Origin: Gemmatimonadota bacterium
Lineage (GTDB): Bacteria > Gemmatimonadota > Gemmatimonadetes > Longimicrobiales > Gaopeijiaceae
Reading direction: 5' to 3'
Length of the DNA stretch: 64,000 nucleotides
Assembly: GCA_022571515.1 (NCBI GenBank)
Contig: JACZXQ010000005.1
Span: 62,001 to 126,000, forward strand
Below the pieces are notes generated by a model. That model saw only the letters and a program-made list of their open reading frames with translations, ran no database searches and was not told the DNA's origin. Every line of letters starts with the position of its first letter. Within the stretch, counting starts at the first letter, position 1. The position numbers and the translations under genes are program-made. This document shows, piece after piece, positions 1 through 9,520 of this stretch.

Positions 1-2503
1 TGTGGCTGATCATGACGTCAACGCGCTCTCCGAGGCCGTATGTGAGAGGGCTCCCGTGCTCGATCTTGAGGGAGTGGATCGAACCCGGGGTGTAGTATTC
101 GTCGTCAGTCAGCGAGCGGCCGTCCACGGTCAAGTGGTTGGAGACCGGCAGGCCGGCGTGCTCGGCCAAGGAGGCGGAGCTGCCGATGGCGATGACGGTG
201 CCCCCCTGGTCGGCGAATTCGAGAATGGCCGGAACCGTGGTCGTGACGGTCACGCTACCCAGCCGGTCGCGGAATTCTGAGGGGATGCTCTGGGCTTCGG
301 GACTTCCGCCTCGGCCACCGCTGCCTCGGCCTCCGCCTTCGCCCCGCGCTGAGGGGACGGCACCGTCCTCCAGGATCAAGACGTCGTACTTGCCTGCCAA
401 CTCACCCCGGTCGATCTCCGGGGCGTAGACCACGTCGAAGTCGAATGCGAAGTCTTCCAGGATCTTCCTGGTCCATCCCGAGGGCATGGAGCCGCCGTAC
501 CGGTCCCAGAGGGCGATTCTGGGCCGATGGAGTTCCAGGGCTCCGCCCGTTGGTGAGGAAGCCACGCCGTGGAAGGTCAGGCCCAAGTCACGTGAGGCCT
601 CCTCGAGAATAACTCGGGTGTCCCTATCCGACGGGAAGTAAAACGAGCCCTCGGCATAGGATACGCCGTCGTCCATGAGGCTCTGCTGCATCCAGAGCAC
701 ACGGCCGCCCTCGGCGAGCACGCGATTCACCACCTGGAAGGCATCATTGACGTGTTCGACGATGAAGCCACGTGCTGCCTGGCCATTGACGAGCCGACCT
801 CGCGGGGGGCTGACCAACTCCTCGGTGACGACCTGAAAGGGACCGTCGAAGGCGTCCAGCACGCGATCGAACTCCACACCCATTTGGAACGCGAGCGTCC
901 AGCCCGCATTGTCATAGGGTGCGATGGGTGGACCACCCGGGTAGGCGAAATCGTTCGGATGATGCTGCGCCTCGAACATGTCGAGCACGTGCGGTCGGAA
1001 CGCTTGAGCGGCCTTCACAACGTACGAACCAGCGGCATAACGGGTGCCCGCGACCTGGAAGTCCGCGGTGGCGCGGTGGACCTGTATGCCGTTCTTGAGG
1101 AGCGCATTGACGAACTTGGTCGCCGTCAGAAAGTCCCCGCGATCCGAGGGAATGATGTAGCCACGCGCGTCCCGCTTGGCCGGATCCCGCAGGATGCGCC
1201 GGTAGTCCTCCACGCTTCCCACGGCGTTCCGGTTTCCGCGGCCGTCTTCCGTACCCGCCAGTTCTGCGGAGGCGTCATCGATCTGGAAGGGCAAGACCGT
1301 CCAATTATCCCGGCTTCCGCGTTCGATGGAGTTGGCGCCCATGCGCCAGATGTTGAACAGCAGTTGGTCCTTGTGGCGCGACGCGTGGTCCAAGACGGCC
1401 ATGTTCGCGGTCTGCGAATATTCGATGGACTGGCGGAAGTGCCAGGTTCCGGGCTCCACGGGCAGTGGAAGATCGCCGCTCGGGAGTTGGCGTGACGGCA
1501 CGAACGGAATCTCCATCGGAGTGGGGTGGCCGCTCGTCTCGGTCAGCAGGCCGATCATGTTCTTGAAGTACGGCGTGGTGCGGAGTCCACCGTTCCACCA
1601 CGTCGAATAGCTCGCCCCCGATCGCATGGTCGTACCGCCCTTTCCCTCCCGGACGAACCGGCCGTGCATGGCCGCTCCCACCGCATCGAGACTCGTGATG
1701 ATGAGAGGGTCTAGATTATGATTGGGCGGGTCCCTGAATGGTGGCGCGAACATGATCGCGCCCTCGGGACCGGTCTGGTGGTGATTGTAGACGATCTGGG
1801 GAAACCACTCCCGGTACATGACTCGATTCATGTTCGTGGTTTCGGCCAACTCCGACATGTAGAAATCCCGGTTGTTGTCGTGACCGGCGTACTTGTTGTA
1901 CAGGACCGGGACCCCGCTCGTGGTGCGTTCGAGCGGGTCATCGTGACGCATGTACCAATCTGCTACGAGTTCATGCCCATCGGGGTTCGCATGGACAGCC
2001 AGCAGAATCACGTCGTCGAGAATTCGCAGTGTCTCGGGGTCGTCTCGAGTCACCATACGGTATACGAGTTCGGTGAGTTGTTGTGCTCCCAGGACCTCGG
2101 TGGCGTGCAGCCCTCCATCGATCCAGACGACCGCTTTACCGGTTTGGGACAGCTCATGGGCTTCGGCTTCGGTGACGCCTTCCGCGTGGGCAAGCCGAGC
2201 TGCGATCTCCTGATAGCGCTTGATCTGCCGGTGGTTCTCGGGCGAGGTGATGACCGCCATGATCTGCGGGCGGCCCTCCGAAGTGAGCCCGAAATCGTGC
2301 ACGGTCATCCGCTCGGACTCGCCGGCGAGCTCGTGCCAATAGTCGTAGAGCTGCGTGTAGTTTATGAGAACGTAATCGGCGCCGATCTCGTGTCCGAAAT
2401 ACTCCGTCGGCGAGGTCCCGCTCTGTTGCGCCGCCGCAGGCGCGACCAGCAGGGCCAGCGTGAAGAAACTGAGCTGTGGGATGAATCTACGGTGCTGCGT
2501 CAA
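1..2503 (-). CDS. M14-family zinc carboxypeptidase, secreted (3' end cut by window edge)
   Basis: This is a secreted metallopeptidase of the M14 carboxypeptidase family, expected to cleave C-terminal residues in the periplasm or outside the cell. The start is the TTG at 2503, which overlaps the TGA stop of the upstream propeller gene, so the two are translationally coupled. A short signal peptide ends in PAAAQQ. The zinc motif HxxE appears as GLHATEVLG, followed by HANPDGHE, a later NHHQTGP and the catalytic-glutamate region LLTETSGHP. About 834 codons are visible and the frame stays open to the edge. The long C-terminal part after the catalytic domain resembles the extended M14 proteins with a glutamine-amidotransferase-like tail. 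Substrate is unknown. Confidence 0.88.
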   Translation of the reverse strand, partial: MTQHRRFIPQLSFFTLALLVAPAAAQQSGTSPTEYFGHEIGADYVLINYTQLYDYWHELAGESERMTVHDFGLTSEGRPQIMAVITSPENHRQIKRYQEIAARLAHAEGVTEAEAHELSQTGKAVVWIDGGLHATEVLGAQQLTELVYRMVTRDDPETLRILDDVILLAVHANPDGHELVADWYMRHDDPLERTTSGVPVLYNKYAGHDNNRDFYMSELAETTNMNRVMYREWFPQIVYNHHQTGPEGAIMFAPPFRDPPNHNLDPLIITSLDAVGAAMHGRFVREGKGGTTMRSGASYSTWWNGGLRTTPYFKNMIGLLTETSGHPTPMEIPFVPSRQLPSGDLPLPVEPGTWHFRQSIEYSQTANMAVLDHASRHKDQLLFNIWRMGANSIERGSRDNWTVLPFQIDDASAELAGTEDGRGNRNAVGSVEDYRRILRDPAKRDARGYIIPSDRGDFLTATKFVNALLKNGIQVHRATADFQVAGTRYAAGSYVVKAAQAFRPHVLDMFEAQHHPNDFAYPGGPPIAPYDNAGWTLAFQMGVEFDRVLDAFDGPFQVVTEELVSPPRGRLVNGQAARGFIVEHVNDAFQVVNRVLAEGGRVLWMQQSLMDDGVSYAEGSFYFPSDRDTRVILEEASRDLGLTFHGVASSPTGGALELHRPRIALWDRYGGSMPSGWTRKILEDFAFDFDVVYAPEIDRGELAGKYDVLILEDGAVPSARGEGGGRGSGGRGGSPEAQSIPSEFRDRLGSVTVTTTVPAILEFADQGGTVIAIGSSASLAEHAGLPVSNHLTVDGRSLTDDEYYTPGSIHSLKIEHGSPLTYGLGERVDVMISH

Positions 2504-3642
2504 TGTGTTTCCTCCATGCGCCAGAAGATGATTCCGCCCGCTTGCTGCCCGACCTCGACGTCGGCGACCCGTTCTAGTGTGCGGAGGTCGTAGATGTCCA
2601 CCTTGCCGGGCTCCGCGCCCACGCCCTCGACGCTGACGAACGCGAAACGTGAGTCGGGTGTGATCGCGACGCCGTGTGTGATGGTAGTCGACGATTCGAC
2701 GATCCGCACGCTCGCCCAGCTCTCGAGGTCGAAGAACTCGACGCCGGCCCCCTGTTTCAGCGTACCCACCAGCATCTTGCCGTCGGGTGTGATATCGAGA
2801 TTGTAAATGCCACGGCCCGTGGGGAGCTTTCGGAGGAGGACCCAGTCATGTATGTCGATCTCCAGGATCACGTCTCCTCGGTTGCACGCGACGTAGACCT
2901 TTGTACCGTCCGGGGAAGGCTCCGCCCAGGTGGGGGCGCAACTGGGGCTCTTGGGCTGCCCGGGGCGCATGTGGTCCTCTGGCCGGTAGGCCTCGTCCGG
3001 GATACTCCCCTCACGGCCGACCGCAACCGAGAAACGGCGGGACACCTCGAACGTGCGGGTGTCCACTTCGACCAGCTGGTCATCCTGGATGCAGTTCGTG
3101 TAGAGATGCGTTCCCCGGGGCCCGACCCTGAGGCCGTGGGGCTGCGTGCACGTGTCGATCTGGGCTACCTCGATCATATCGGGCGTGTAGACGACCGAGA
3201 CCGTCGAGGGGACCTTCTCCCCGTGGAGGTTGAAATTCGCCACGAAGGCGTAGAGGCCGTCAGGCGTGAGGTCGACCGTCGCAGGGAAGCGTCCCAGCAG
3301 GATGGGCGCGTTGACCAGGGTGTCGGGACCTGCGTGGAACTTCCAGAGCTTTCCGTCGGGAAATCCGTGACCGGTCGTCATGTAGAAATACTCACCGTCC
3401 GGAGAGCGCATGAGCGCGTGCGGGCCCTCGGTCTCGACCGACAACTCGCCCACTATAGTCGTCTTGTCGACGGACGCGCCGTCGGGGCCAAACCGGATGC
3501 GATGGACCAGGTCCGCCGACTCCGCACCGACATATGCGTAGTAGGTAGCCATGGGGCCGACCCCGACCCGGTTGGCGGAGCCGGTCGCGCAACTGAGCAT
3601 GAGGAGGGTGAGCGGGATCAATAGAGACTGTGAGCGAGGCAT
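2500..3642 (-). CDS. YncE/YVTN-type beta-propeller lipoprotein
   Basis: This is a 380-residue predicted lipoprotein with a beta-propeller fold. The N-terminus MPRSQSLLIPLTLLMLSC is a lipoprotein signal with the lipobox cysteine at residue 18. The body contains repeated blades such as LTPDGLYAFVANFN, SPDGTKVYVACNRGD, TPDGKMLVGTL and TPDSRFAFVSVEG, typical of YVTN/YncE propellers. The frame stays open further upstream, but that stretch is antisense to the next gene, so the ATG at 3642 preceded by AGGAC was chosen. The stop overlaps the TTG start of the M14 peptidase, which makes a two-gene unit. The propeller probably binds a ligand or partner; no enzymatic function is evident. Confidence 0.85.
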   Translation of the reverse strand: MPRSQSLLIPLTLLMLSCATGSANRVGVGPMATYYAYVGAESADLVHRIRFGPDGASVDKTTIVGELSVETEGPHALMRSPDGEYFYMTTGHGFPDGKLWKFHAGPDTLVNAPILLGRFPATVDLTPDGLYAFVANFNLHGEKVPSTVSVVYTPDMIEVAQIDTCTQPHGLRVGPRGTHLYTNCIQDDQLVEVDTRTFEVSRRFSVAVGREGSIPDEAYRPEDHMRPGQPKSPSCAPTWAEPSPDGTKVYVACNRGDVILEIDIHDWVLLRKLPTGRGIYNLDITPDGKMLVGTLKQGAGVEFFDLESWASVRIVESSTTITHGVAITPDSRFAFVSVEGVGAEPGKVDIYDLRTLERVADVEVGQQAGGIIFWRMEETH

Positions 3643-3780
3643 TCGTCCTGCTCCGTGGGATGGATACGTATTGCCAACTCGAGCATTCAAGGGAATAGTA
3701 CCTGACCGCACGCGGCGCACCAGGGGGTGACCCCATGAGAGCCGGCGCTGCTCCTGCACGACAACCGAGGGAATGTACAA

Positions 3781-5808
3781 ATGAGAGCCATTCGCACGAG
3801 CTTGGTGGCTACGGCGCTGATCGGGGCGTTCGCCACAGCGACGGTTGCCCAGGATTCCACCTTGCGGGCCGGGCTCCTGGTAGACAGCCTGCGCAGCGAG
3901 CCGGCCGAGCTGACCATGACGGCGGGTGAGAGAGTACCCCTCACGATCATGGCTCTCAACGCCAACGGCGACGTGGTCGACGCCCAGCTTCGCGTCGCCG
4001 GCCGAGGCGTCCGCTACGAAAACGGGTTCGTCACAGCGAGCACCGGCGGCGAGTTCAGCCTCATCGCCAGCGTCGTTCTCCCGGCGGATGCGAATCGGCA
4101 GCCGGCTACGCTTCGAATTCTGGTCAAGGTCAACTATCCCGCGGTGGAGCGGATCGCCATTCAGGCCGAGCCCGGCAGGCTGTATGCGGGGACAAGGCTC
4201 CGCCACGGGGCCGTTGCGTTCCACGGGGACGGCACGTTGCGTCCCGGGGCAACCTTCGGGTGGTCTAGCTCGGAGCCATCGATCGCTTCAGTGGACGCAC
4301 GGGGAGTCGTGACGGCACACGCCGCCGGTCCCGTCACGATCACCGCCGAGCTCGAGGGTGCGGAGGGGTCGGCTCGCTACCAGATCCCGCCGTTCCCGGT
4401 CGCCAGCCTCGAGATCGAGGGAGGGTTGGATCAGGCGCGCACAGGGGACGTGCTGACGTTCGAGGCGGTGGCGCGCGATGACGGAATGGCAAGGATCCAC
4501 GACGTGCCCGTCGTGTGGTCCCTGGCCTTTGTGCCTGACGACACGATCAACGCGCCCGGTGCGGCGGGCATCGTGCGGAACGGTAAGTTCGTCGGTGAGG
4601 TCCCCGGCACGTACACGGTCGTGGCCTCCGCGGGCCACCTGACCACGATGCGCGTAGTGGACGTACGTCCGCGGGACGTCGTGCAGACCATGGAGATCAT
4701 GGGACAGGGCTCCATGAACGAAGTCCACACATCGGACCTGTGGATCTTCGAGGGCCTCGATGGCCGTGACTACGCGGTCACGGGCACATGGGGGGCCGAT
4801 GGATGGTCGTTCTTCTGGGACGTGACCGATCCGACGAACATCGTGAAGACCGACTCCATTCAGATCGACGCTCGCACTGTGAACGACGTGAAGGTCTCGC
4901 CCGACGGACGGTACGCCGCCCTGAGCCGTGAAGGGGCGTCCAATCGTAGGAACGGCGTGGTCATCCTCGACCTGGCAAACCCGGCCCATCCCACGATCGC
5001 GTCGGTGTATGACGCCGACCTCACGGGGGGTGTGCACAACATGTTCGCTACGAACGACTACCTGTTTGCCCTGTCCGCCGGCGACAAGTACATCATTCTC
5101 GACGTGACCGATCTCCGGAATCCAACGTACGTAAGCGAGTACAACCATCCCAACAGCCGTATTCACGATGTTTGGGTGCATGACGGGGTGGCGTACTCCT
5201 CCGAGTGGGGCACTGGTGTCGTGGTGGTCGACGTCGGCAACGGCAGGTGGGGTGGCAGCATCGACAACCCCGTGTTCGTGACCAGCGTGCCCAACCCTGT
5301 TGGAGCGACCCACGCGGCTTTCCCGTATTCCCAAGAGTCGACCGGCAAGTTCTATCTGTTCCTCGGCGACGAGATCATGAACAGGGGCAACGCTGCTTGG
5401 GGCGGAGTGGGGACGTCACGGATTCCGGGCCCGGGGGGGACCCCTGGAGCGAACCGGGGCTACATCCACATCATCGACTTCACCGATCCGGAAAATCCCG
5501 AGGATGTGGCGCGCTACGAGGTGCCCGAGTTCGGGACCCACAACAGTTGGGTGGAGAATGACATCCTCTACCAGGCCTACTACGAGGGCGGGATGAGGAT
5601 GGTGGACGTCTCGGGAGAGTTGATGGGAAACCTGGCGACGCAGGGCCGTGAGATGGCCGTGTTCAAGTCGTACGATCCGAACGGCCTTGCCGCCAACGCT
5701 CCCATGGTGTGGGGCGGCCAACCCTACAAGGGCCACATCTTCTTCACCGACTTCACCTCCGGGCTCTGGTCCGTGAAGATCACGCCTAAGACGAGGCCGG
5801 TGAGCTAG
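3781..5808 (+). CDS. LVIVD-repeat secreted protein with Big-like domains (paralogue 1)
   Basis: This 675-residue exported protein starts MRAIRTSLVATALIGAF and has a signal peptide ending near ATVAQDS. Residues about 30-290 carry bacterial Ig-like (Big_2) modules, with phrases such as SSEPSIASVDARGVVTAH. Residues about 295-670 form an LVIVD-repeat propeller, visible in VILDLANPAHPTIAS, IILDVTDLRNPTYVS and VVVDVGNGRWGG. LVIVD proteins are presumed surface propellers; the ligand is unknown. A close paralogue of almost equal length lies at 27228-29264 on the other strand. The gene is divergent from the lipoprotein at 3642 and ends 15 bases before the convergent gene at 5824, with no clear terminator between. 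Confidence 0.9.
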   Translation: MRAIRTSLVATALIGAFATATVAQDSTLRAGLLVDSLRSEPAELTMTAGERVPLTIMALNANGDVVDAQLRVAGRGVRYENGFVTASTGGEFSLIASVVLPADANRQPATLRILVKVNYPAVERIAIQAEPGRLYAGTRLRHGAVAFHGDGTLRPGATFGWSSSEPSIASVDARGVVTAHAAGPVTITAELEGAEGSARYQIPPFPVASLEIEGGLDQARTGDVLTFEAVARDDGMARIHDVPVVWSLAFVPDDTINAPGAAGIVRNGKFVGEVPGTYTVVASAGHLTTMRVVDVRPRDVVQTMEIMGQGSMNEVHTSDLWIFEGLDGRDYAVTGTWGADGWSFFWDVTDPTNIVKTDSIQIDARTVNDVKVSPDGRYAALSREGASNRRNGVVILDLANPAHPTIASVYDADLTGGVHNMFATNDYLFALSAGDKYIILDVTDLRNPTYVSEYNHPNSRIHDVWVHDGVAYSSEWGTGVVVVDVGNGRWGGSIDNPVFVTSVPNPVGATHAAFPYSQESTGKFYLFLGDEIMNRGNAAWGGVGTSRIPGPGGTPGANRGYIHIIDFTDPENPEDVARYEVPEFGTHNSWVENDILYQAYYEGGMRMVDVSGELMGNLATQGREMAVFKSYDPNGLAANAPMVWGGQPYKGHIFFTDFTSGLWSVKITPKTRPVS

Positions 5809-5823
5809 AGGCTAGAAGCTGCT

Positions 5824-6936
5824 CTAGTCGACACGCTGGAGGCGGGGGTTCGGCCGGGCTGACCGGCCGACCTTCGCCGCCGGCTGTCCCTCCAATAACA
5901 CCACGTCAGCGGTGAAGTTGTAGCTCCCACGGAGCAACGATGACCCGACCCCGTAGGAATCGACCGGCACGGACGCCTGTTCGAACGCCCGGATCTTCTC
6001 GACGGTGAATCCGCCCGAGACGATGATTCTCACATGCTGGAATCCCTCGCCGTCGAGCGCCTTCCGCACCGCGTAAACCAGACTCGGCGTCACGCCTCGG
6101 TCCTCCGGATCCAAGAGCGATCGGTCCACGAGGGTCTCGCAGGTGTCGAGCCGGACACCGTGGAGGCGCGCCCCGAGCGATCGGGCTACGGCGAGCGCCG
6201 TGCCCACGGAGTCGTTGTCGAAATCCACCAGGGAGATTACCGGCACATCATCCGGCAGGTGGTTCGCAAGAGCCTCCGTGGCCTTGACGGTATCACCCGC
6301 ATACGCGGCGATGAGCGCGTGTGGCACCGTGCCGATTCCCTCTGCGCCCCAGAGGGCACCCTGGGCGTCGGTCGAGACACTTGTCACACCTCCGACACGG
6401 GCGGCCCAGCCGTCGCCAGCCTGCGCGCTCCAGAGATCGTGGCGGGCGGGAAAGAAGAGCACCGGCTTGGGGGCTGCGGCCGCGACCGTTTCCTGCGTCA
6501 GGGTCGCCACCATGGTGCGCCGCCCCAGCACGCCCAGGTAGAGCGTTTCGAGGTGGGCGAACGCCCGGTAGGGGCCGGTGATCCACATCACGGTCTCATG
6601 GGGCTCGACCTCATCTCCATCATGGAGCGAAAAGACCTCCAGGTCGTTCCACGAGAATTCTGGAGTCAGGCAGAGCTTTAGGAGCGCGATGGCCTCGTCC
6701 GTGCCCGCCAAGAGCGCATGTTGCTTCTGGAAGACCTGCATGGTGACGTTAGGGGACAGACGGTTGCTGGCGAGCACGTCTCGGGCGCGTACGAAGTACT
6801 TGTCGGTGTAATGTCCGCGACGGATTGCGTCGACAGGGAGGTCAAAGGCGTTCGGATCGATACGGCTGGGCCGCTCTTCCCCACCCGACTCAGTGAAGCG
6901 ACTCGGTCGGGACCCTGGGTCTGGAGTCGGAGTCAC
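5824..6936 (-). CDS. Nicotinate phosphoribosyltransferase family protein
   Basis: This 370-residue cytoplasmic enzyme matches the short archaeal/bacterial nicotinate phosphoribosyltransferase group, which makes nicotinate mononucleotide from nicotinate and PRPP in NAD salvage. Seen in the sequence: HYTDKYFVRARDVL at residues 42-55, the nucleotide-binding region SLVDFDNDSVGTALAVAR, and SGGFTVEKIRAFE near the C-terminus, where the phosphate loop of the alpha/beta barrel lies. Length fits the short form. A quinolinate phosphoribosyltransferase-like activity is a less likely alternative. The N-terminal 30 residues are proline- and serine-rich and may not all be translated. The gene is divergent from the CNNM protein gene. 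Confidence 0.82.
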   Translation of the reverse strand: MTPTPDPGSRPSRFTESGGEERPSRIDPNAFDLPVDAIRRGHYTDKYFVRARDVLASNRLSPNVTMQVFQKQHALLAGTDEAIALLKLCLTPEFSWNDLEVFSLHDGDEVEPHETVMWITGPYRAFAHLETLYLGVLGRRTMVATLTQETVAAAAPKPVLFFPARHDLWSAQAGDGWAARVGGVTSVSTDAQGALWGAEGIGTVPHALIAAYAGDTVKATEALANHLPDDVPVISLVDFDNDSVGTALAVARSLGARLHGVRLDTCETLVDRSLLDPEDRGVTPSLVYAVRKALDGEGFQHVRIIVSGGFTVEKIRAFEQASVPVDSYGVGSSLLRGSYNFTADVVLLEGQPAAKVGRSARPNPRLQRVD

Positions 6937-7034
6937 GGGAGTGCGCGTCTTCCAGGTATGGGCCCAGAGGCGTGTTGAAGGTCTGGCACGAGCGGTGTCG
7001 ATGCGGACGCTGGGACCAGAGTAGGCGGGTGGGC

Positions 7035-8327
7035 ATGAGCACGCCAGAGATCAAACCCCTTGTCCTGTGCACGACGGTCTCCGATACTCGGTTATCCATG
7101 GTGACGCTACTGCTAGTCCTGGGGACCTCCCTCTCGATTTCCTTTCTGTGCTCCATTCTCGAGGCCGTGCTCCTTTCGGTCAGCCACTCCTACGTGGCCC
7201 TTCTGAGAGAGCAAGGCGATCGCGCCGGAGAGTACTGGCACAGGATGCAAGAGTCCATCGACGAACCGATCGCGGCCATTCTGACGCTCAATACGATTGC
7301 CCACACCGTGGGGGCGACTCTCGGAGGGGCGATGGCGTTACAACTCTTCGGGGATCGATGGTTGGCGGTGTTTTCAGCAGTCCTCACGTTGGCCATTCTC
7401 CTCTTTTCCGAGATCATCCCCAAGACGATCGGGGCCACGTTCTGGAGACAGTTGGGGAGGCCTTCGGCCTACTTGCTCCGGGGCATGATCTGGGTCATGA
7501 AGCCCGTGCTGATCCCCCTCAACCTGTTCAGCTCCCTCATCAAGGGCGATCGGCCGTCGACGGTCACCCGCGGGGAGTTGGAAGCGCTGGCTGAGATGGG
7601 ACATCGCGAGGGTACGATCGACGAGGACGAGTGGCAGGTAGTGAGCAACATCATCCGCCTGGATGAGGTCACTGTGGGAGAAGTGATGACCCCCCGTACC
7701 GACATGATCGCCATACAGGTCGAGGCTACGGTGGACGAGGCCATGGGACTGATGCTCGAGGAGGGCCACCTGCGACTGCCGGTCTATGAGCGGTCACCCG
7801 ACAAGATCGTGGGCTTGTTGCTTGCCAGGGATCTGTGGCGTGCGGACCGTTCGGGTACGACACGGATTACGGATCTGCTCCATCCGATTCAGTTCTATCC
7901 GGCAACGAAGTCGGTGGAGGATTTGATCCCCGAAATGCGGCGGCAGCGCTCCAAGATGGCGATCGTGGTGGACGAGTTCGGAGGCACCGCCGGACTGGTG
8001 ACCCTCGAGGACTTGATCGAGGAGATCATTGGCGAAATCCAGGACGAACACGAGAGCGATGAGCCCGTGGCCTTTCAGCCGCTGGACGACGGGCGCATCG
8101 AGATCTGGGGAGGCGTACCGGTGCGTGAAGTGAACGACAGCCTCGATTCCGACTTGCCCGAGGATGTCCACGACACAATCGGTGGCTTCGTATTCGGCGC
8201 GCTGAACCGGGTAGGCAAGGTCGGTGACTGCGTGCAGGTACGCGACGGCGAATTCCGTGTAGTGCGTATGAAGGGACGACGCATCGAGTACGTTGTATTC
8301 ACCCCGGCCGAGACGAAGTCCCGGTAG
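7035..8327 (+). CDS. CNNM/CBS-domain membrane protein (hemolysin C / CorC-type)
   Basis: This is an inner-membrane protein of the CNNM (DUF21) family, often labelled hemolysin or CorC and linked to Mg2+ or Co2+ efflux. Residues about 25-190 form the hydrophobic DUF21 domain, containing TLNTIAHTVGATLGG and LLFSEIIPKTIGATF. A pair of CBS domains follows, with VMTPRTDMIAIQ and KMAIVVDEFGGTAGLVT. A CorC/HlyC C-terminal domain ends the protein, with IGGFVFGALNRVGKVGD. The start is uncertain: GTG at 6972, ATG at 7035 and ATG at 7098 are all in frame. The ATG at 7035 keeps a short N-terminal tail before the first helix. About 430 residues, usual for the family. Confidence 0.87.
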   Translation: MSTPEIKPLVLCTTVSDTRLSMVTLLLVLGTSLSISFLCSILEAVLLSVSHSYVALLREQGDRAGEYWHRMQESIDEPIAAILTLNTIAHTVGATLGGAMALQLFGDRWLAVFSAVLTLAILLFSEIIPKTIGATFWRQLGRPSAYLLRGMIWVMKPVLIPLNLFSSLIKGDRPSTVTRGELEALAEMGHREGTIDEDEWQVVSNIIRLDEVTVGEVMTPRTDMIAIQVEATVDEAMGLMLEEGHLRLPVYERSPDKIVGLLLARDLWRADRSGTTRITDLLHPIQFYPATKSVEDLIPEMRRQRSKMAIVVDEFGGTAGLVTLEDLIEEIIGEIQDEHESDEPVAFQPLDDGRIEIWGGVPVREVNDSLDSDLPEDVHDTIGGFVFGALNRVGKVGDCVQVRDGEFRVVRMKGRRIEYVVFTPAETKSR

Positions 8328-8345
8328 GCTGGCCTCGATGGGCCT

Positions 8346-9330
8346 CTACGAGCCCTCCACTTTCTGGAGAAGCACCGTTTGCGTCGGGAACGCGAGCTCG
8401 ATCCCCTCCTCTTGGAACCGGCGGTACAACTCCAAGTTGATACGCTGCCGCGTTTCCGCGTAGAGGCTGAAGTCCGGCACCTCCATGTAATAGACGGTCT
8501 CGATGTCTAGGGATGAGGGTCCGAACTCCAGGAAGTGGCACCGGTCGACACGGGTGTGTTCGTGGCGGTCGATGATCTCCGTGATCATGGCGGGGATCGC
8601 CTCGAGCTTGTCGGGCGGTGTGTCGTAGGTCACCCCAACCGTGAAGGTGACCCGCCGCTCCGCCCGGCGCTTGAAGTTGGCGATACGGCTGTTCAGCAGG
8701 TCGGTATTCGAGAAGATGAGTTGCTCCTCGGTGATTGAGCGGATGCGGGTGGTCTTGAGACCCACATGCTCGACTCTGCCCCTGAACTCCCCGACGCTGA
8801 TGAAGTCGCCGACGACGAAGGGCTTGTCGAAAACGATCGAGCGAAGCGAACAAGTCCCCGAGAACGTTCTGGAGCGCCAATGCGATCGCGATACCCCCGA
8901 TGGACATTCCTGCGACGACAGCCGTAACGTCGAAGCCGAGATTGTCCATGGCGAGAATCACGAAGACCGCCCACACACCGAAGCGGACCATGAAGCCCAC
9001 AGCGCCCAGCGCCGTTGCGATTCCTGGGTCGACCTCGATCTGCCGCTTGGTATACCGTTCCAGCGCGTAGTTGACCACTCCGCCGACCCAGAGCGCGCCC
9101 TGGAACAGGAGTACCACGACCAACACCTTGGCAAAAACGTACGCCACATCGTCCGGCAGAGTCAGGGCCAGCGACCCCACCCAAGCGGCCACGATGAGAA
9201 CGAACAGGCCCTTGGTCTTCTCGAGCAGTTCCGCGACCAAGTCGTCGAGATCCGTCTCGGTCTTCGCCGCGAGCTTCTTGAGACGGTTGATCGCGAGGGC
9301 GATGAAACCCCGGACCCCGACAAAAACCAC
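8346..9330 (-). pseudogene. MscS-family mechanosensitive channel, frameshifted
   Basis: Two frames together encode a small mechanosensitive channel. The upstream frame (from 9330) carries the transmembrane helices, including the pore helix VVAGMSIGGIAIALALQNVLGDLFAS. The family sequence then continues in another frame as IVFDKPFVVGDFISVGEF and GLKTTRIRSITEEQLIFSNT, ending at 8346. The shift lies near 8836-8842, at a CTCGATCG stretch where family members read SLSIVFDKP, so one extra base or two missing bases explain it. The 5' end is also unclear. Hydrophobic sequence (ATEWLIAVAIALVV) continues upstream of the GTG at 9330, but no start codon is seen in that frame, so a second shift near 9385 is possible. 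It is either a true pseudogene or an assembly error. Confidence 0.8.
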
Positions 9331-9520
9331 AAGGGCGATGGCAACCGCGATCAGCCACTCGGTGGCGGTGATCTCGAGGAGTTGAGAGAATAGGGGCGCA
9401 GTGAGGCCACCAGACCTCGTCCGTCCCCATGTTGTTGTACCGCAAGGGATTCCAGCGCCGTATGTGCTCTATCTACCGTTTCTCGTCCGCCCTCACCGAA
9501 CCGTGGAAAGACTGGTAATC

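Noticed and set aside
1718-3624. Long plus-strand open frames (for example 1718-2593 and 2674-3624)
   Set aside because: They are antisense to the M14 peptidase and the propeller gene, have no family resemblance, and are explained by the third-position GC bias of the real genes.
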